Notes: generated from the sequence alone by a model not told the origin. 33,920 nucleotides of DNA from Gammaproteobacteria bacterium (GCA_002400905.2 NVRQ02000018.1:1-33920); one strand, 5' to 3'; shown: positions 22,449 through 31,811, numbered from the stretch's first letter. Numbers and translations are program-made.

Positions 22449-22690
22449 TATGATTTTTTTCGTGATGAGCGAAATCGAGCAGTGGTCGACCAGCTTATTG
22501 AGCCAGGTTTAAATTGACCTGCTATTGTAGTCGATGTTACCTGTGCGGGAGTTGACCTTAGGCAGGCTGAACAACCAGTTCAAGCCTCTGCTTAAGTTGT
22601 TAAGACTGCGGATGAATTGCGTGGTTCGTTGATTGATATTAAAGTGTAAAAGATATCAGTGACTCCGATAAGTTCGGAGTGCTGTTATTT
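22449..22690 (+). pseudogene. Chimeric remnant: ligA 3' segment fused to the 3' half of the ORF at 17151-17387 plus its downstream terminator-like region
   Basis: 22449-22540 matches ligA ~16657-16748 (TTTTTTCGTGATGAGCGAAATCGAGCAGTGGTCGACCAGCTTAT); 22532-22650 matches ~17270-17387 (GTTGACCTTAGGCAGGCTGAACAA.CAGTTCAAGCCTCTGC and GGATGAATTGCGTGGTTCGTTGATTGATATTAA). Confidence 0.92.
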
Positions 22691-22692
22691 TT
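22662..22692 (+). terminator. Terminator-like hairpin
   Basis: ACTCCGataagtTCGGAGTgctgttattttt: short stem followed by a T-rich tract. Confidence 0.5.
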
Positions 22693-22842
22693 GTTGTTTC
22701 TTCATTGTGCTTGAACACATTGGCGCGACAATTGCTTTAGTAGTGCTAGGGGTGGGAGGAAGAGCGGTTTTGACAATATTTTGACGCGCTCACCGTTTCC
22801 CACAGTACGCAGTTACTTGAATAACAATAAAAGGTAATACTA

Positions 22843-23280
22843 ATGGAAAGCGAACGCCGTACCGTGACACACAACTCTATTGATGAACTTGTTATAACTC
22901 GCACCCAGCTACTTTCTTTATACAATGAAATAGCAACGCACCCACCACAAATCGGTGATGCACAAGTCCCAGAGCTATTACAGCGTTTTTGTGAATCTTT
23001 GATTGACTACACCGCAGCTGCACACTTTAAGTTATACCAATATTTTGATGAAAACCGAGAACGCCGAAGAGCTGTTCTTGATGTTGCTGAAAAAGCTTTC
23101 CCGCGCATTTCACAATGTACGGATTCGATTCTTGATTTTAATGACAAGTACGATCATCCTGAGACAATCCCTGATGACGATAAGCTTGCTAACCTGAGAA
23201 CGGACCTTTCTTGCTTAGGTGAAACACTTGCCGATCGTATTGAGTTAGAAGATGAAGTAATTCGAGCATTGGTAGGGTAA
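22843..23280 (+). CDS. Rsd/AlgQ-family anti-sigma-70 regulator
   Basis: 145-aa helical protein: LVITRTQLLSLYNEIATHPPQ, LLQRFCESLIDYTAAAHFKLYQYF, FNDKYD, LSCLGETLADRIELEDEVI. Confidence 0.85.
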   Translation: MESERRTVTHNSIDELVITRTQLLSLYNEIATHPPQIGDAQVPELLQRFCESLIDYTAAAHFKLYQYFDENRERRRAVLDVAEKAFPRISQCTDSILDFNDKYDHPETIPDDDKLANLRTDLSCLGETLADRIELEDEVIRALVG

Positions 23281-23469
23281 CGTTACTTATTTTCCTGGCT
23301 ATATTCGAGGCATAACCATAAGTTATACGATCGCATTGATACTAACAGGGGAGCGGTGGTTAACGCCCGTAAATGTGTAAATAAGTTGTTTGGTTGGTGG
23401 CTGGGCGACTAAAATGGTGTTGACGAATGTCAGGTATATACCCTATGCGATAAGATATTAAAAAGAATA

Positions 23470-24142
23470 TTTGTTGTTGAAGACAGCCCTGTTATGACAA
23501 AAATTCTGCAACACCTGCTTGCTAAAGAAGAAGGTGTACCCGCTATTTTTACAGCCACTTATGCTGAAACTGTGATGCTTTCCGGTGACTTTTATGGCGC
23601 TTTAACCTTCCCGATGCGTCAAATGGTGAGGCATTGGATTATGTGCTTGCACAAGGAATCCCCACTGTCATTTTAACGGCAGAGCAGAGTGAAGAAAGGC
23701 GTAAGCAATGGTTTAACAGCGGCATTGTCGATTATGTGGTTCAAGAGAGTGGGTATTCTTATGAATGCGCGCTATCAGTATTGCAACATCTCGATATCAA
23801 TCGGAAATATAAGATTCTTGTCGTTGATGATTCGAGCACATCTCGTAAATTGATATGCCGTGCTTTATCTCCACATGAATTTAAGAGGATCTGTAGTCAT
23901 TGACAAGAATTTTGTTTGTTGATACCAGGTATCGATGCGGTTAATTGCAATACATTACTTGAATCAATTAGGGTCAGTATGCACGAGATTTCATTATCTT
24001 GGCATAGTGAGTTAGTGAATATTACCTTTAGTGTCGAGGTAACAGACCGCATAGCAATTAGTCTTAGCAGCATGATTAGCAATGCCGAAGTGGAGCTTTA
24101 TCGGGCAAAATAATCTGGCCGCGATGGTGTTCAAGTTGTGGC
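23470..24142 (+). pseudogene. Decayed multi-receiver response regulator / GGDEF protein
   Basis: Three frame-broken pieces: IFVVEDSPVMTKILQHLLAKEE (first REC); LDYVLAQGIPTVILTAEQSEERRKQWFNSGIVDYVVQ...KILVVDDSSTSRKLICRAL (second REC start); NCNTLLESIRVSMHEISLSWHSELVNITFSVEV...AEVELYRAK*SGRDGVQVV (GGDEF C-terminal part). Confidence 0.8.
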
Positions 24143-24248
24143 ATAGTGAATGGGTGATTTTTTGCTAAAGTAAGTGCCTCGTAGTGTTTCAATTAATGGT
24201 CGCAATAAAGAAAATGCGATGCTATTGTAGACGTAGATAACTTATTTG

Positions 24249-26477
24249 ATGTTTTTAAAAGTGGTTCAAGCAACCGAAATACACCCAATAGAAAGCAGTG
24301 ATAGCGGGCTTGATGTCGAAACGTGGTTACGTAGTTTGGCATCCGTATACAGCCCGCATGAAATTAGTATTATTCGTCGAGCGAGCGATCTCGCGCAAAA
24401 ATCTCATAGTGCTCAAATCCGAGCATCGGGCGAACCTTACTTTCAGCATGTTCTTGCAGCGGCTAATATTTTAGCTAGCCTGAAGATGGATCATGAGGCG
24501 ATAGCTGCTGCCTTATTACATGATGTGGCAGAAGACACCGAAACCACCCTAGAAGATATTAGAATAGAATTTGGTGACACTATTGCCAGTCTTGTCGATG
24601 GCGTGACGAAAATGGATGTTATTGACTCCCTGCCAGGTCATGATCCTGCCATGCTCAAAGAGCATGCACAGGCAGAAAGTTTACGCAAAATGTTGTTGGC
24701 CATGGCCGAAGATGTGCGCGTGGTATTGATCAAACTCGCAGATCGTTTACATAATATGCGCACTCTCTCTTGCCTGCGTCCACAAAAGCAAAAACGTATT
24801 GCCAGAGAAACCTTAGATATTTTTGCTCCTTTGGCTAACCGCCTGGGTATTTGGCAGTTAAAGTGGGAGCTTGAAGATCTCTCCTTTCGCTATCTTGAAC
24901 CTGACACGTATAAACGTATAGCAAAGATGTTGGAGATGCGTCGTGTTGAGCGTCAAGAATATCTTGATTCATTTAAACAGTATTTAGAACAGAAATTGCA
25001 TGATGCTCACATAGTTGCTGATATCGTCGCACGACCAAAGCATATCTACAGTATTTGGAAAAAAATGCAACGTAAAAATCTCGACTACCACGAACTTTAC
25101 GATGTATTAGGTGTTCGTGTATTAGTAAAAGATATTGCGCAATGTTATGCCGTGCTCGGTGTCGTTCATTCTGAATGGAATTATGTGCGTGGTGAGTTTG
25201 ATGACTATATTGCAACACCAAAAGAGAATAACTACAAATCATTGCATACGGCAGTAATCGGTCCGCTGGGACAAACAGTAGAAGTGCAGATTCGAACCCA
25301 CGATATGCATGCCCATGCCGAGCATGGTGTTGCGTCGCATTGGGCCTATAAAGAGGGCGCATCGCATGATGGTGCTTTCGAAGACAAATTACAGTGGATG
25401 CGGCAATTACTTGAGTGGAAAGAAGAAGTTTCTGACGCCAGTGATTTTGTCGATCGTTTTAAATCAGAGGTTCATGCTGATCGCGTATACGTTATTACTC
25501 CGCAGGGTAAGATCGTCGACTTAGAGCTAGGTGCGACCCCAGTCGATTTTGCTTATCACATTCATACCGAAGTAGGGCATCGCTGTCGTGGTGCCAAAGT
25601 CAATCAACTGATGGTTCCATTAACGCGTACTTTGGCGACGGGTGACCACGTTGAAATACTAACGGTCAAGCGTGGTGGGCCTAGCCGTGATTGGTTGAAC
25701 CCGCATCAAGGTCATGTCAAGACAGCACGCGCGCGCAGTAAAATTCAACACTGGTTACGCTTACAAGACTTTGAACAAAACCTTGTTGCGGGAAAACATT
25801 TGGTCGATAGAGAGCTGGATCGCCTTGGTCTGGATCAGGTAAACACGCAAAAATTATCCGAGCAATTTAATTGCACGAAAGTAGATAGTTTTTATGCTGG
25901 GGTAGGTCGCAACGAAATTAAGTTAGGTCAAGTTGTAAGGACTGCCGAGCGCCTACTGAACCGTAAAACGATAGAAGCGTCACCTGAAACTCCTAAGCCA
26001 AGTGTCGTACCGGAGCCACGTGAAGCAGGCGATATTAATGTTCAAGGTGTTGGTAACTTAATGACACAGCTTGCACGCTGTTGTAAGCCGATACCCGGTG
26101 AATCCATCGGTGGTTATATCACCCGCGGTGCAGGTGTTAGTATTCACCGGCGTGATTGCAGTAATTATTTGCGTCTGAGCGCTGAATCCCCTCAGCGCTT
26201 AATCGAAGTGTCATGGGGCATAGACCCAGACAAAGATTATAGTGTGGACATAGAAGTAATCGCCTACGATCGTCATGGCTTGCTGCATGATGTAACGTCG
26301 GTCTTTTCCAATAATAGAGTCAATCTATTGGCTGCAAATACCCTGTCAGATAAGAAAAGTAACCAAGCAAAAATGCGTTTAACTATTGAGATCAATAATA
26401 TCGATGACCTCAGTCGTGTGCTCGCAAAAATCTCGCAGTTACCAAACGTTGTTACCGCGCGCCGTCTCAGTACCTAG
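24249..26477 (+). CDS. relA: RelA/SpoT homologue (long RSH: HD, synthetase, TGS, ACT), RelA-type synthetase motif
   Basis: ALLHDVAEDT (HD), ADRLHNMRTL, RPKHIYSIWKKMQRKN, EFDDYIATPKENNYKSLHTAV, TPQGKIVDLELGATPVDFAYHIHTEVGHRC (TGS), LARCCKPIPGE, C-terminal ACT. Confidence 0.93.
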   Translation: MFLKVVQATEIHPIESSDSGLDVETWLRSLASVYSPHEISIIRRASDLAQKSHSAQIRASGEPYFQHVLAAANILASLKMDHEAIAAALLHDVAEDTETTLEDIRIEFGDTIASLVDGVTKMDVIDSLPGHDPAMLKEHAQAESLRKMLLAMAEDVRVVLIKLADRLHNMRTLSCLRPQKQKRIARETLDIFAPLANRLGIWQLKWELEDLSFRYLEPDTYKRIAKMLEMRRVERQEYLDSFKQYLEQKLHDAHIVADIVARPKHIYSIWKKMQRKNLDYHELYDVLGVRVLVKDIAQCYAVLGVVHSEWNYVRGEFDDYIATPKENNYKSLHTAVIGPLGQTVEVQIRTHDMHAHAEHGVASHWAYKEGASHDGAFEDKLQWMRQLLEWKEEVSDASDFVDRFKSEVHADRVYVITPQGKIVDLELGATPVDFAYHIHTEVGHRCRGAKVNQLMVPLTRTLATGDHVEILTVKRGGPSRDWLNPHQGHVKTARARSKIQHWLRLQDFEQNLVAGKHLVDRELDRLGLDQVNTQKLSEQFNCTKVDSFYAGVGRNEIKLGQVVRTAERLLNRKTIEASPETPKPSVVPEPREAGDINVQGVGNLMTQLARCCKPIPGESIGGYITRGAGVSIHRRDCSNYLRLSAESPQRLIEVSWGIDPDKDYSVDIEVIAYDRHGLLHDVTSVFSNNRVNLLAANTLSDKKSNQAKMRLTIEINNIDDLSRVLAKISQLPNVVTARRLST

Positions 26478-26781
26478 TGTGTTCAACTGTCGATTGGTTT
26501 TACAGTTCGTGAACTTCTGCGTTCCTGGTAATACATAATCTATTGATTGAATTGAATCAATAATTTTTCGTTGAACTTGCCATTCCACCACAGATAGCGA
26601 GTGTTGTTCCGCTAAGCGTGACGACGATAAAGTTTTTTGTGATAGAAATGTTATATTTTTTCAGAAATATCCTACATAAAAAATCGGGATTTTCTGATAT
26701 TGTGGCACTTGAGTATTAAAAGCGTCTCGAAACGCTTGGCTGAAGCTTAATTTATTTACATTAATAAGGGAGAACCTCATA

Positions 26782-28077
26782 TTGTTTTCACGTGTTGTAT
26801 TAATTTCTACTTTTGTACTGTCGCTTGTTGCTTGCGGCGGTGGGGGTGGAGATCGTTCTATAGGTGCAACACCATCTTCCACACTATCTGGTCAGGTACT
26901 TGTGCCAAATGGAATGCTTGCTTCGTTAGAAACACCAAGTATCGGTGAAGAGATTATTGGTTTTGTATTGCCTAGCGCGATGGCGGATCTTATTGGTGTG
27001 AGCGCTGCACCAAATGGAACCACTGTGCAGTTGGTACGACTTAATAATACTGGTGGTGTCGATACAGTTTTGGCTATGACAACAATTAACAGTTCAGGGC
27101 GCTTTACTTTTAATTTAAGTAATCTGAATGGTGCGACACCTGACATTACGTTAGCGGTGCAACTTGCTGACGGTTTACTAGCAGGTGGTCAACAACTAAG
27201 GTCTTTTGTCACCAGTAATGTTGTTGATATCACACTTGAGTCTGAAGTCATATTCCAGAGGGTTCAAACAGAAGTCATGGGAGCGCCAGCGCTGACAGAT
27301 TTTTCAATAACGGAGGTTGAAAGCCTGGTTTCCGGTTTGCGTAGAGTCACGACTGCTAGTGCAATTAACACTAGTGGTACGATTAATAGTGACGTGGATG
27401 TTAATAATACTATATTGACTAACAATACGGATCTGATCAACTTTTTTAATGCTGCCGCCGCAGGAGTCGTGACAGTGGCTCCTGGCAATAATAATTATAT
27501 GCCCGTAACTCAGAGTGTTGTTTACACCTACCAAGGTACTGATAGCGTTGCTGGTGGTTATACAAATACGACAACTATTGGTGCTGCTGAGATTATACAA
27601 GGGGTAACTACGACGCGTTTTATATCTACCAATATTTTTAATAGCGATGTGATTCTCGCTACCGATGATACGTTCACAGAGTTTATAGCAAATACCCTTA
27701 CCGGTGTGTTTGATTTCACCGATGTGCAAAGCGGTGACAGCAATGAGCCGCTTATGAGAATACCGTTTCCATATATTGGGAATGACGAAGTAATAGTTCT
27801 TGATGAAAGTGATGTTTTTGATGGGGAAGCTTTTCGAATTACACTAACAAGTCGCACGATTGTGAACACGATGGCTGTGAATGGCGGTGCATTATCATTT
27901 CTAAATGTGATACATACAACACTTACATTAGATGCAATTAGTAGCACAAACGAAAGTGTATTTGATTTCTTTTTTGCTCCTGGTGTTGGAATAATAAGGC
28001 GAGATTTCTCGATAACTGATTCAGGTGTGACACGTACTTTTAGTGAAGAGTTAAGTGTTATGCCTGCTGGGCTTTAA
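26782..28077 (+). CDS. Putative lipoprotein of unknown function
   Basis: Signal peptide plus lipobox LSLVACGGGGG. TTG start with AAGGGAGA upstream. Beta-rich, Thr/Asn-rich body with no recognised domain. Confidence 0.7.
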   Translation: MFSRVVLISTFVLSLVACGGGGGDRSIGATPSSTLSGQVLVPNGMLASLETPSIGEEIIGFVLPSAMADLIGVSAAPNGTTVQLVRLNNTGGVDTVLAMTTINSSGRFTFNLSNLNGATPDITLAVQLADGLLAGGQQLRSFVTSNVVDITLESEVIFQRVQTEVMGAPALTDFSITEVESLVSGLRRVTTASAINTSGTINSDVDVNNTILTNNTDLINFFNAAAAGVVTVAPGNNNYMPVTQSVVYTYQGTDSVAGGYTNTTTIGAAEIIQGVTTTRFISTNIFNSDVILATDDTFTEFIANTLTGVFDFTDVQSGDSNEPLMRIPFPYIGNDEVIVLDESDVFDGEAFRITLTSRTIVNTMAVNGGALSFLNVIHTTLTLDAISSTNESVFDFFFAPGVGIIRRDFSITDSGVTRTFSEELSVMPAGL

Positions 28078-28093
28078 ATTTCTTATAGATAAC

Positions 28094-28124
28094 GCTGTAG
28101 AGAATATCTATTATTCTTTACAGC
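28094..28124. terminator. Terminator-like hairpin after the lipoprotein gene
   Basis: GCTGTAGAGAATA-tctat-TATTCTTTACAGC, 12/13 paired, followed by CTTTAT. Confidence 0.6.
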
Positions 28125-28175
28125 CTTTATGATTATAAGATTAGTGTAATATTAATCTTATAAGGTTATATCCAG

Positions 28176-29045
28176 TTGACCAAAAGCCGTTCGCTGCTTT
28201 TTCTCGCTACGCTAACAGCAATGATTGCTTTTGCGGCAAATTCTGTGCTGTGCCGCATAGCTTTAGATATTTATGGAACGGACCCCGCCAGTTTTTCGTT
28301 GTTGCGTTTGGCCTTTGGTGCTGGGGCTTTACTTCTTATTGTTTCTTTTTTAAATTCTACGGATAAATCATTTTTGTGTGCTGGCGAATGGCGTGCGTCG
28401 ATTTTTCTTACGGTTTACGTCCTCGGTTTTTCTTTTGCCTATATCACGCTTGATGCGGGTGTCGGAGCATTAGTCTTATTTTCTACTGTACAGTTAACAA
28501 TGATGGCTGTGGCACTTTATTGCGGTGAGCGCCCGAGTATTATCGAATGGTTGGGTTGGTTGTTGGCCATAGCAGGGTTTGTTGTATTGGCCATACCGGG
28601 TGCTACAGCGCCTGCACCACTTGGCACAGTATTGATGGTGGTTGCTGGTATTGCCTGGGCGGGATACACCTTACGTGGTCGGAAGGCAATGCAGCCTTTG
28701 TTGGCTACCTCAGCAAACTTTGTATTGGCGACAGGGTTTGCTGTTTTGCCTTGTCTGTTCTTGCTTGATCTCGATCAGCTATCTTGGCAAGGTGTGATAT
28801 TGGCGCTGGCTTCAGGCGTAATTGCTTCAGGTGCGGGCTATGCGGTGTGGTATGCCGTGTTACCGCATATGACCACGATGCGCGCTGCCTTAGTGCAGCT
28901 CAGTGTGCCAGTGCTTGCGGCGGCAGGTGGTGTATTATTTATTAATGAAGATATTTCAACTCGATTTATGGTCTCATGTGTCCTGGTGCTTAGCGGTATA
29001 GCGCTGGCCATTGGTTATAAAAATCGAAGTAATGACTTTAAGTAA
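28176..29045 (+). CDS. DMT/EamA-family transporter
   Basis: Ten-TM-like protein: AANSVLCRIALDIYGTDPASFSLLRLAFGAGALLL, ASGVIASGAGYAVWYAVLPHMTTMRAALVQLSVPVLAAAGGVLFINEDIS; TTG start. Confidence 0.9.
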   Translation: MTKSRSLLFLATLTAMIAFAANSVLCRIALDIYGTDPASFSLLRLAFGAGALLLIVSFLNSTDKSFLCAGEWRASIFLTVYVLGFSFAYITLDAGVGALVLFSTVQLTMMAVALYCGERPSIIEWLGWLLAIAGFVVLAIPGATAPAPLGTVLMVVAGIAWAGYTLRGRKAMQPLLATSANFVLATGFAVLPCLFLLDLDQLSWQGVILALASGVIASGAGYAVWYAVLPHMTTMRAALVQLSVPVLAAAGGVLFINEDISTRFMVSCVLVLSGIALAIGYKNRSNDFK

Positions 29046-29112
29046 TCTATTTAAGTCGTTAAATAATAAAGAATAATCAATTAATTAATGCAAAAATAAG
29101 GTAGGTGTTGAG

Positions 29113-30051
29113 ATGAATATAGGGATTGATACATTTGTTATTGCCATTGTTATATTGGCAGTGGTTCTGTTGTTTCAAGGTGTTAAGTCGGTCGTGCAAG
29201 GAATGGAATATACCGTAGAGCGCTTTGGTCGTTATACCAAGACCTTGGCGCCGGGGCTGCATTTTATTATTCCCTTTATCGATAAGATTGGCACCAAAAT
29301 GAACATGATGGAGACGGTGTTGGACGTGCAATCACAGGAGGTGATAACACGTGATAATGCCATGATTAGTGCTGATGGCGTGGTGTTCTTTCAGGTGCTT
29401 GATGCGGCCAAAGCAGCCTACGAGGTCAATGACCTACAGCGCGCCATATTAAACCTGACGATGACGAATATTCGTACGGTGATGGGCTCGATGGATCTCG
29501 ATGAACTGCTTTCGCAACGTGACAAAATCAATGCGCGGTTATTGGGTGTGGTTGATGACGCAACGACGCCATGGGGCGTCAAAGTCACGCGTATTGAAAT
29601 AAAAGACATTCAACCACCGAAAGATCTCGTTGAGGCCTTGTCTCGCCAGATGAAGGCAGAGCGATTAAAGCGTGCGGCGATTCTTGAGGCAGAAGGGGTT
29701 AAACAATCTGAAATCCTTAAAGCCGATGGTGAAAAACAAGCAACAATTCTTGAAGCCGAAGGGCGTAAAGAAGCGGCGTATCGCGACGCTGAGGCACGTG
29801 AGCGTTCAGCTGAAGCCGAAGCAAAAGCGACAACCGTGGTGTCTAATGCAATCAGTGCTGGTGATATTAATGCGATTAATTACTTTGTTGCCAATAACTA
29901 TATTAAGGCCTTAGAGACAATTGGTAGCGCACCAAACCAGAAGCTGATCTTTATGCCATTGGAGGCATCGAGCGTGATTGGTGCGATAGGTGGTATTACG
30001 GAGCTAGCTAAGTCGGTGATGAAAGACCAGGAGGGCAAAAGCAGTGCTTGA
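29113..30051 (+). CDS. SPFH/Band 7 (stomatin-like, QmcA) membrane protein
   Basis: GMEYTVERFGRYTKTLAPGLHFIIPFIDKI, VLDVQSQEVITRDNAMISADGVVFFQVLDAAKAAYEV, Ala/Glu-rich C-terminal coil. Confidence 0.93.
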   Translation: MNIGIDTFVIAIVILAVVLLFQGVKSVVQGMEYTVERFGRYTKTLAPGLHFIIPFIDKIGTKMNMMETVLDVQSQEVITRDNAMISADGVVFFQVLDAAKAAYEVNDLQRAILNLTMTNIRTVMGSMDLDELLSQRDKINARLLGVVDDATTPWGVKVTRIEIKDIQPPKDLVEALSRQMKAERLKRAAILEAEGVKQSEILKADGEKQATILEAEGRKEAAYRDAEARERSAEAEAKATTVVSNAISAGDINAINYFVANNYIKALETIGSAPNQKLIFMPLEASSVIGAIGGITELAKSVMKDQEGKSSA

Positions 30052-30484
30052 ACAGCTTGATTTTTGGCATTGGTGGATATTTGCTGCTGTTTTGTTAATT
30101 GTCGAAACCTTGGCCCCGGGTGCTTTCTTTTTGTGGATGGGCATTTCTGCTGCCATAGTCGGAATGTTGTTGTATTTGATTCCCGATATGGCATCGACGT
30201 TTCAGTGGTTGGTGTTTGCAGTATTGTCAGTAGCGACCATTGTGATCTGGCGTGCTCGATTGAAAAGTAGACCTACGGAGACGGACCATCCTACGCTTAA
30301 CCGTCGTGGCACTCAGTATGTTGATCGTGTTTTCACCTTGAGTGAGCCGATTGTCAATGGGCGTGGCAAGATCACCGTTGATGATTCAACTTGGAAGATA
30401 GCGGGTGATGACTGTGAAGCGGGAAGTAAAGTTAGAGTAAATGGTGTTGATGGTGTTATTTTGCATGTAAATCGAATCGATTAA
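30044..30484 (+). CDS. NfeD-family protein
   Basis: Overlaps the SPFH gene by 8 bp. Two or three N-terminal TMs and an OB-fold-like C-terminus (RVFTLSEPIVNGRGKITVDDSTWKIAGDDCEAGSKVRVNGVDGVILHV). Confidence 0.9.
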   Translation: MLEQLDFWHWWIFAAVLLIVETLAPGAFFLWMGISAAIVGMLLYLIPDMASTFQWLVFAVLSVATIVIWRARLKSRPTETDHPTLNRRGTQYVDRVFTLSEPIVNGRGKITVDDSTWKIAGDDCEAGSKVRVNGVDGVILHVNRID

Positions 30485-30790
30485 GGTTCTAGATTAATGG
30501 ATTTAAACCGATTGTAAAATACTGATGCGTTTAATTTTACTTTTGTCGTGTGCGGATAAACCAGGGCTGGTTGCGCGTATATCCAGTTTTATTTACGCGC
30601 ATGGCGGTAATATACATAGTCTCGATGAATATGCAGACCCTCGCGAAGCGCAGTTTTTTATTCGTGTTGAGTGGAGTGTTGATGAGCGCTGTACTCTGCT
30701 TGAGCTGGAAGATGAATTTACCCCTCTTGCAAACGAGTTTAATGCCGAATGGGAGATAAGAAGCTGCGGATAGCGATCTTTGTCTCTAAA
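30415..30790 (+). repeat. Segmental duplication, copy A: 3' end of nfeD plus 5' part of purU
   Basis: Near-identical to 31972-32360, with about a dozen substitutions and a 13-bp deletion; begins TGAAGCGGGAAGTAAAGTTAGAGTAA, ends GCGATCTTTGTCTCTAAA. Confidence 0.95.
30525..30773 (+). pseudogene. Truncated purU copy (ACT domain only, 82 aa)
   Basis: Matches the first ~78 aa of the purU ORF at 32082. Frame lost by a 13-bp deletion, giving a stop at GCGGATAG. Confidence 0.92.
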
Positions 30791-30799
30791 GGAGAAGTA

Positions 30800-31276
30800 A
30801 TGGCTGAATATAAACAACTTCGAGAATTCAAGAAAGAAAATCTTATTTTTAATGAGGAAGAAACCCGGATTATTTTAAAATTCATTTTTGCACCAGCGGA
30901 TCATGGGGTTATTGAATCGCTTAATGTGAATGATGCAGTAAAAGAGTTTGCACAAGGTCTTTTAGTTGAAGCAATAGACGCTTCTTATGCGGTAGGAGTT
31001 GTCGAGGCGATATTTCGAAGCACGACTAACCCGACAAAAGGTGCAATAAAAATACTTAAAAGTTTTGGAAAGAAAGCTGCAACACACTGGTTTAAACATG
31101 CAACAGTGCACGACCTTATAGATGTGAAAGTTTATGAATTTGTTCATCTTGAAATAGCAAGGCGTTTTAGAAGCACTTTAAGAATCCTTGCAAGCACAGC
31201 CTCACTAGAAAAGCAGCAAGGTGCTTTTCTAGCTTACGATAAACCATCTAATCGTCTATCAAAAGCATGGGGGTAA
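30800..31276 (+). CDS. Hypothetical protein, 158 aa, first gene of the inserted cassette
   Basis: ATG 30800 preceded by GGAGAAGTA. MAEYKQLREFKKENLIFNEEETRIILKFIFAPADHGVIESLNVNDAVKEF... No family recognised. Confidence 0.75.
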   Translation: MAEYKQLREFKKENLIFNEEETRIILKFIFAPADHGVIESLNVNDAVKEFAQGLLVEAIDASYAVGVVEAIFRSTTNPTKGAIKILKSFGKKAATHWFKHATVHDLIDVKVYEFVHLEIARRFRSTLRILASTASLEKQQGAFLAYDKPSNRLSKAWG

Positions 31277-31280
31277 TTAT

Positions 31281-31811
31281 ATGAAATTGAAAATAACAGT
31301 AGGAATTTTCCTATTATCGTTAATAGGAACATTTGGATTGATGTCGTATAATATTTCACAAATGGATTCCGAAACAATAATACTGTGCGCTGAAAATGAG
31401 GGAGGAATACTTATACCAAGTCAAGCATGTGAATATTATATGTATAATCTGCGAAATGTTAAAAAAGATGTTAAAGAACTATCTAATGGTGCTGGGTTAA
31501 GCTTTATCTTGAACGGAAATAATAAAGAAAAAAAATACGAAATTGCAGCATTTTTCATTTCAAACGGCCTTGATGTTAATGGGATAAATTATTATGGTCA
31601 TTATAACCTTACACCAATTTATGGTGCGGTGTTGCTTAATGACGTTGAAATGGCGAAGTTTTTATTAAAGCATGGCACAGATTTAAATATTAAACCGCCT
31701 TCTATAAATATGACGCCACTGGAATTCGCTCGATCTCTTCAAAAAAAAGAGCATTCAGTTGATAGAAGTGAAATGCTAGAATTTTTGTCTAATCGAAAAA
31801 AACACACATAA
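31281..31811 (+). CDS. Ankyrin-repeat protein with N-terminal signal/TM segment, second gene of the inserted cassette
   Basis: MKLKITVGIFLLSLIGTFGLMSYNI N-terminus; NGLDVNGINYYGHYNLTPIYGAVLLNDVEMAKFLLKHGTDLNIKPPSINMTPLEFA ankyrin repeats. Starts 4 bp after the previous stop. Confidence 0.8.
   Translation: MKLKITVGIFLLSLIGTFGLMSYNISQMDSETIILCAENEGGILIPSQACEYYMYNLRNVKKDVKELSNGAGLSFILNGNNKEKKYEIAAFFISNGLDVNGINYYGHYNLTPIYGAVLLNDVEMAKFLLKHGTDLNIKPPSINMTPLEFARSLQKKEHSVDRSEMLEFLSNRKKHT

Noticed and set aside
27304-27947. Two overlapping minus-strand ORFs of 129-141 aa inside the lipoprotein gene
   Set aside because: Antisense frames with no motif. The plus-strand frame has a signal peptide, lipobox and ribosome-binding site.
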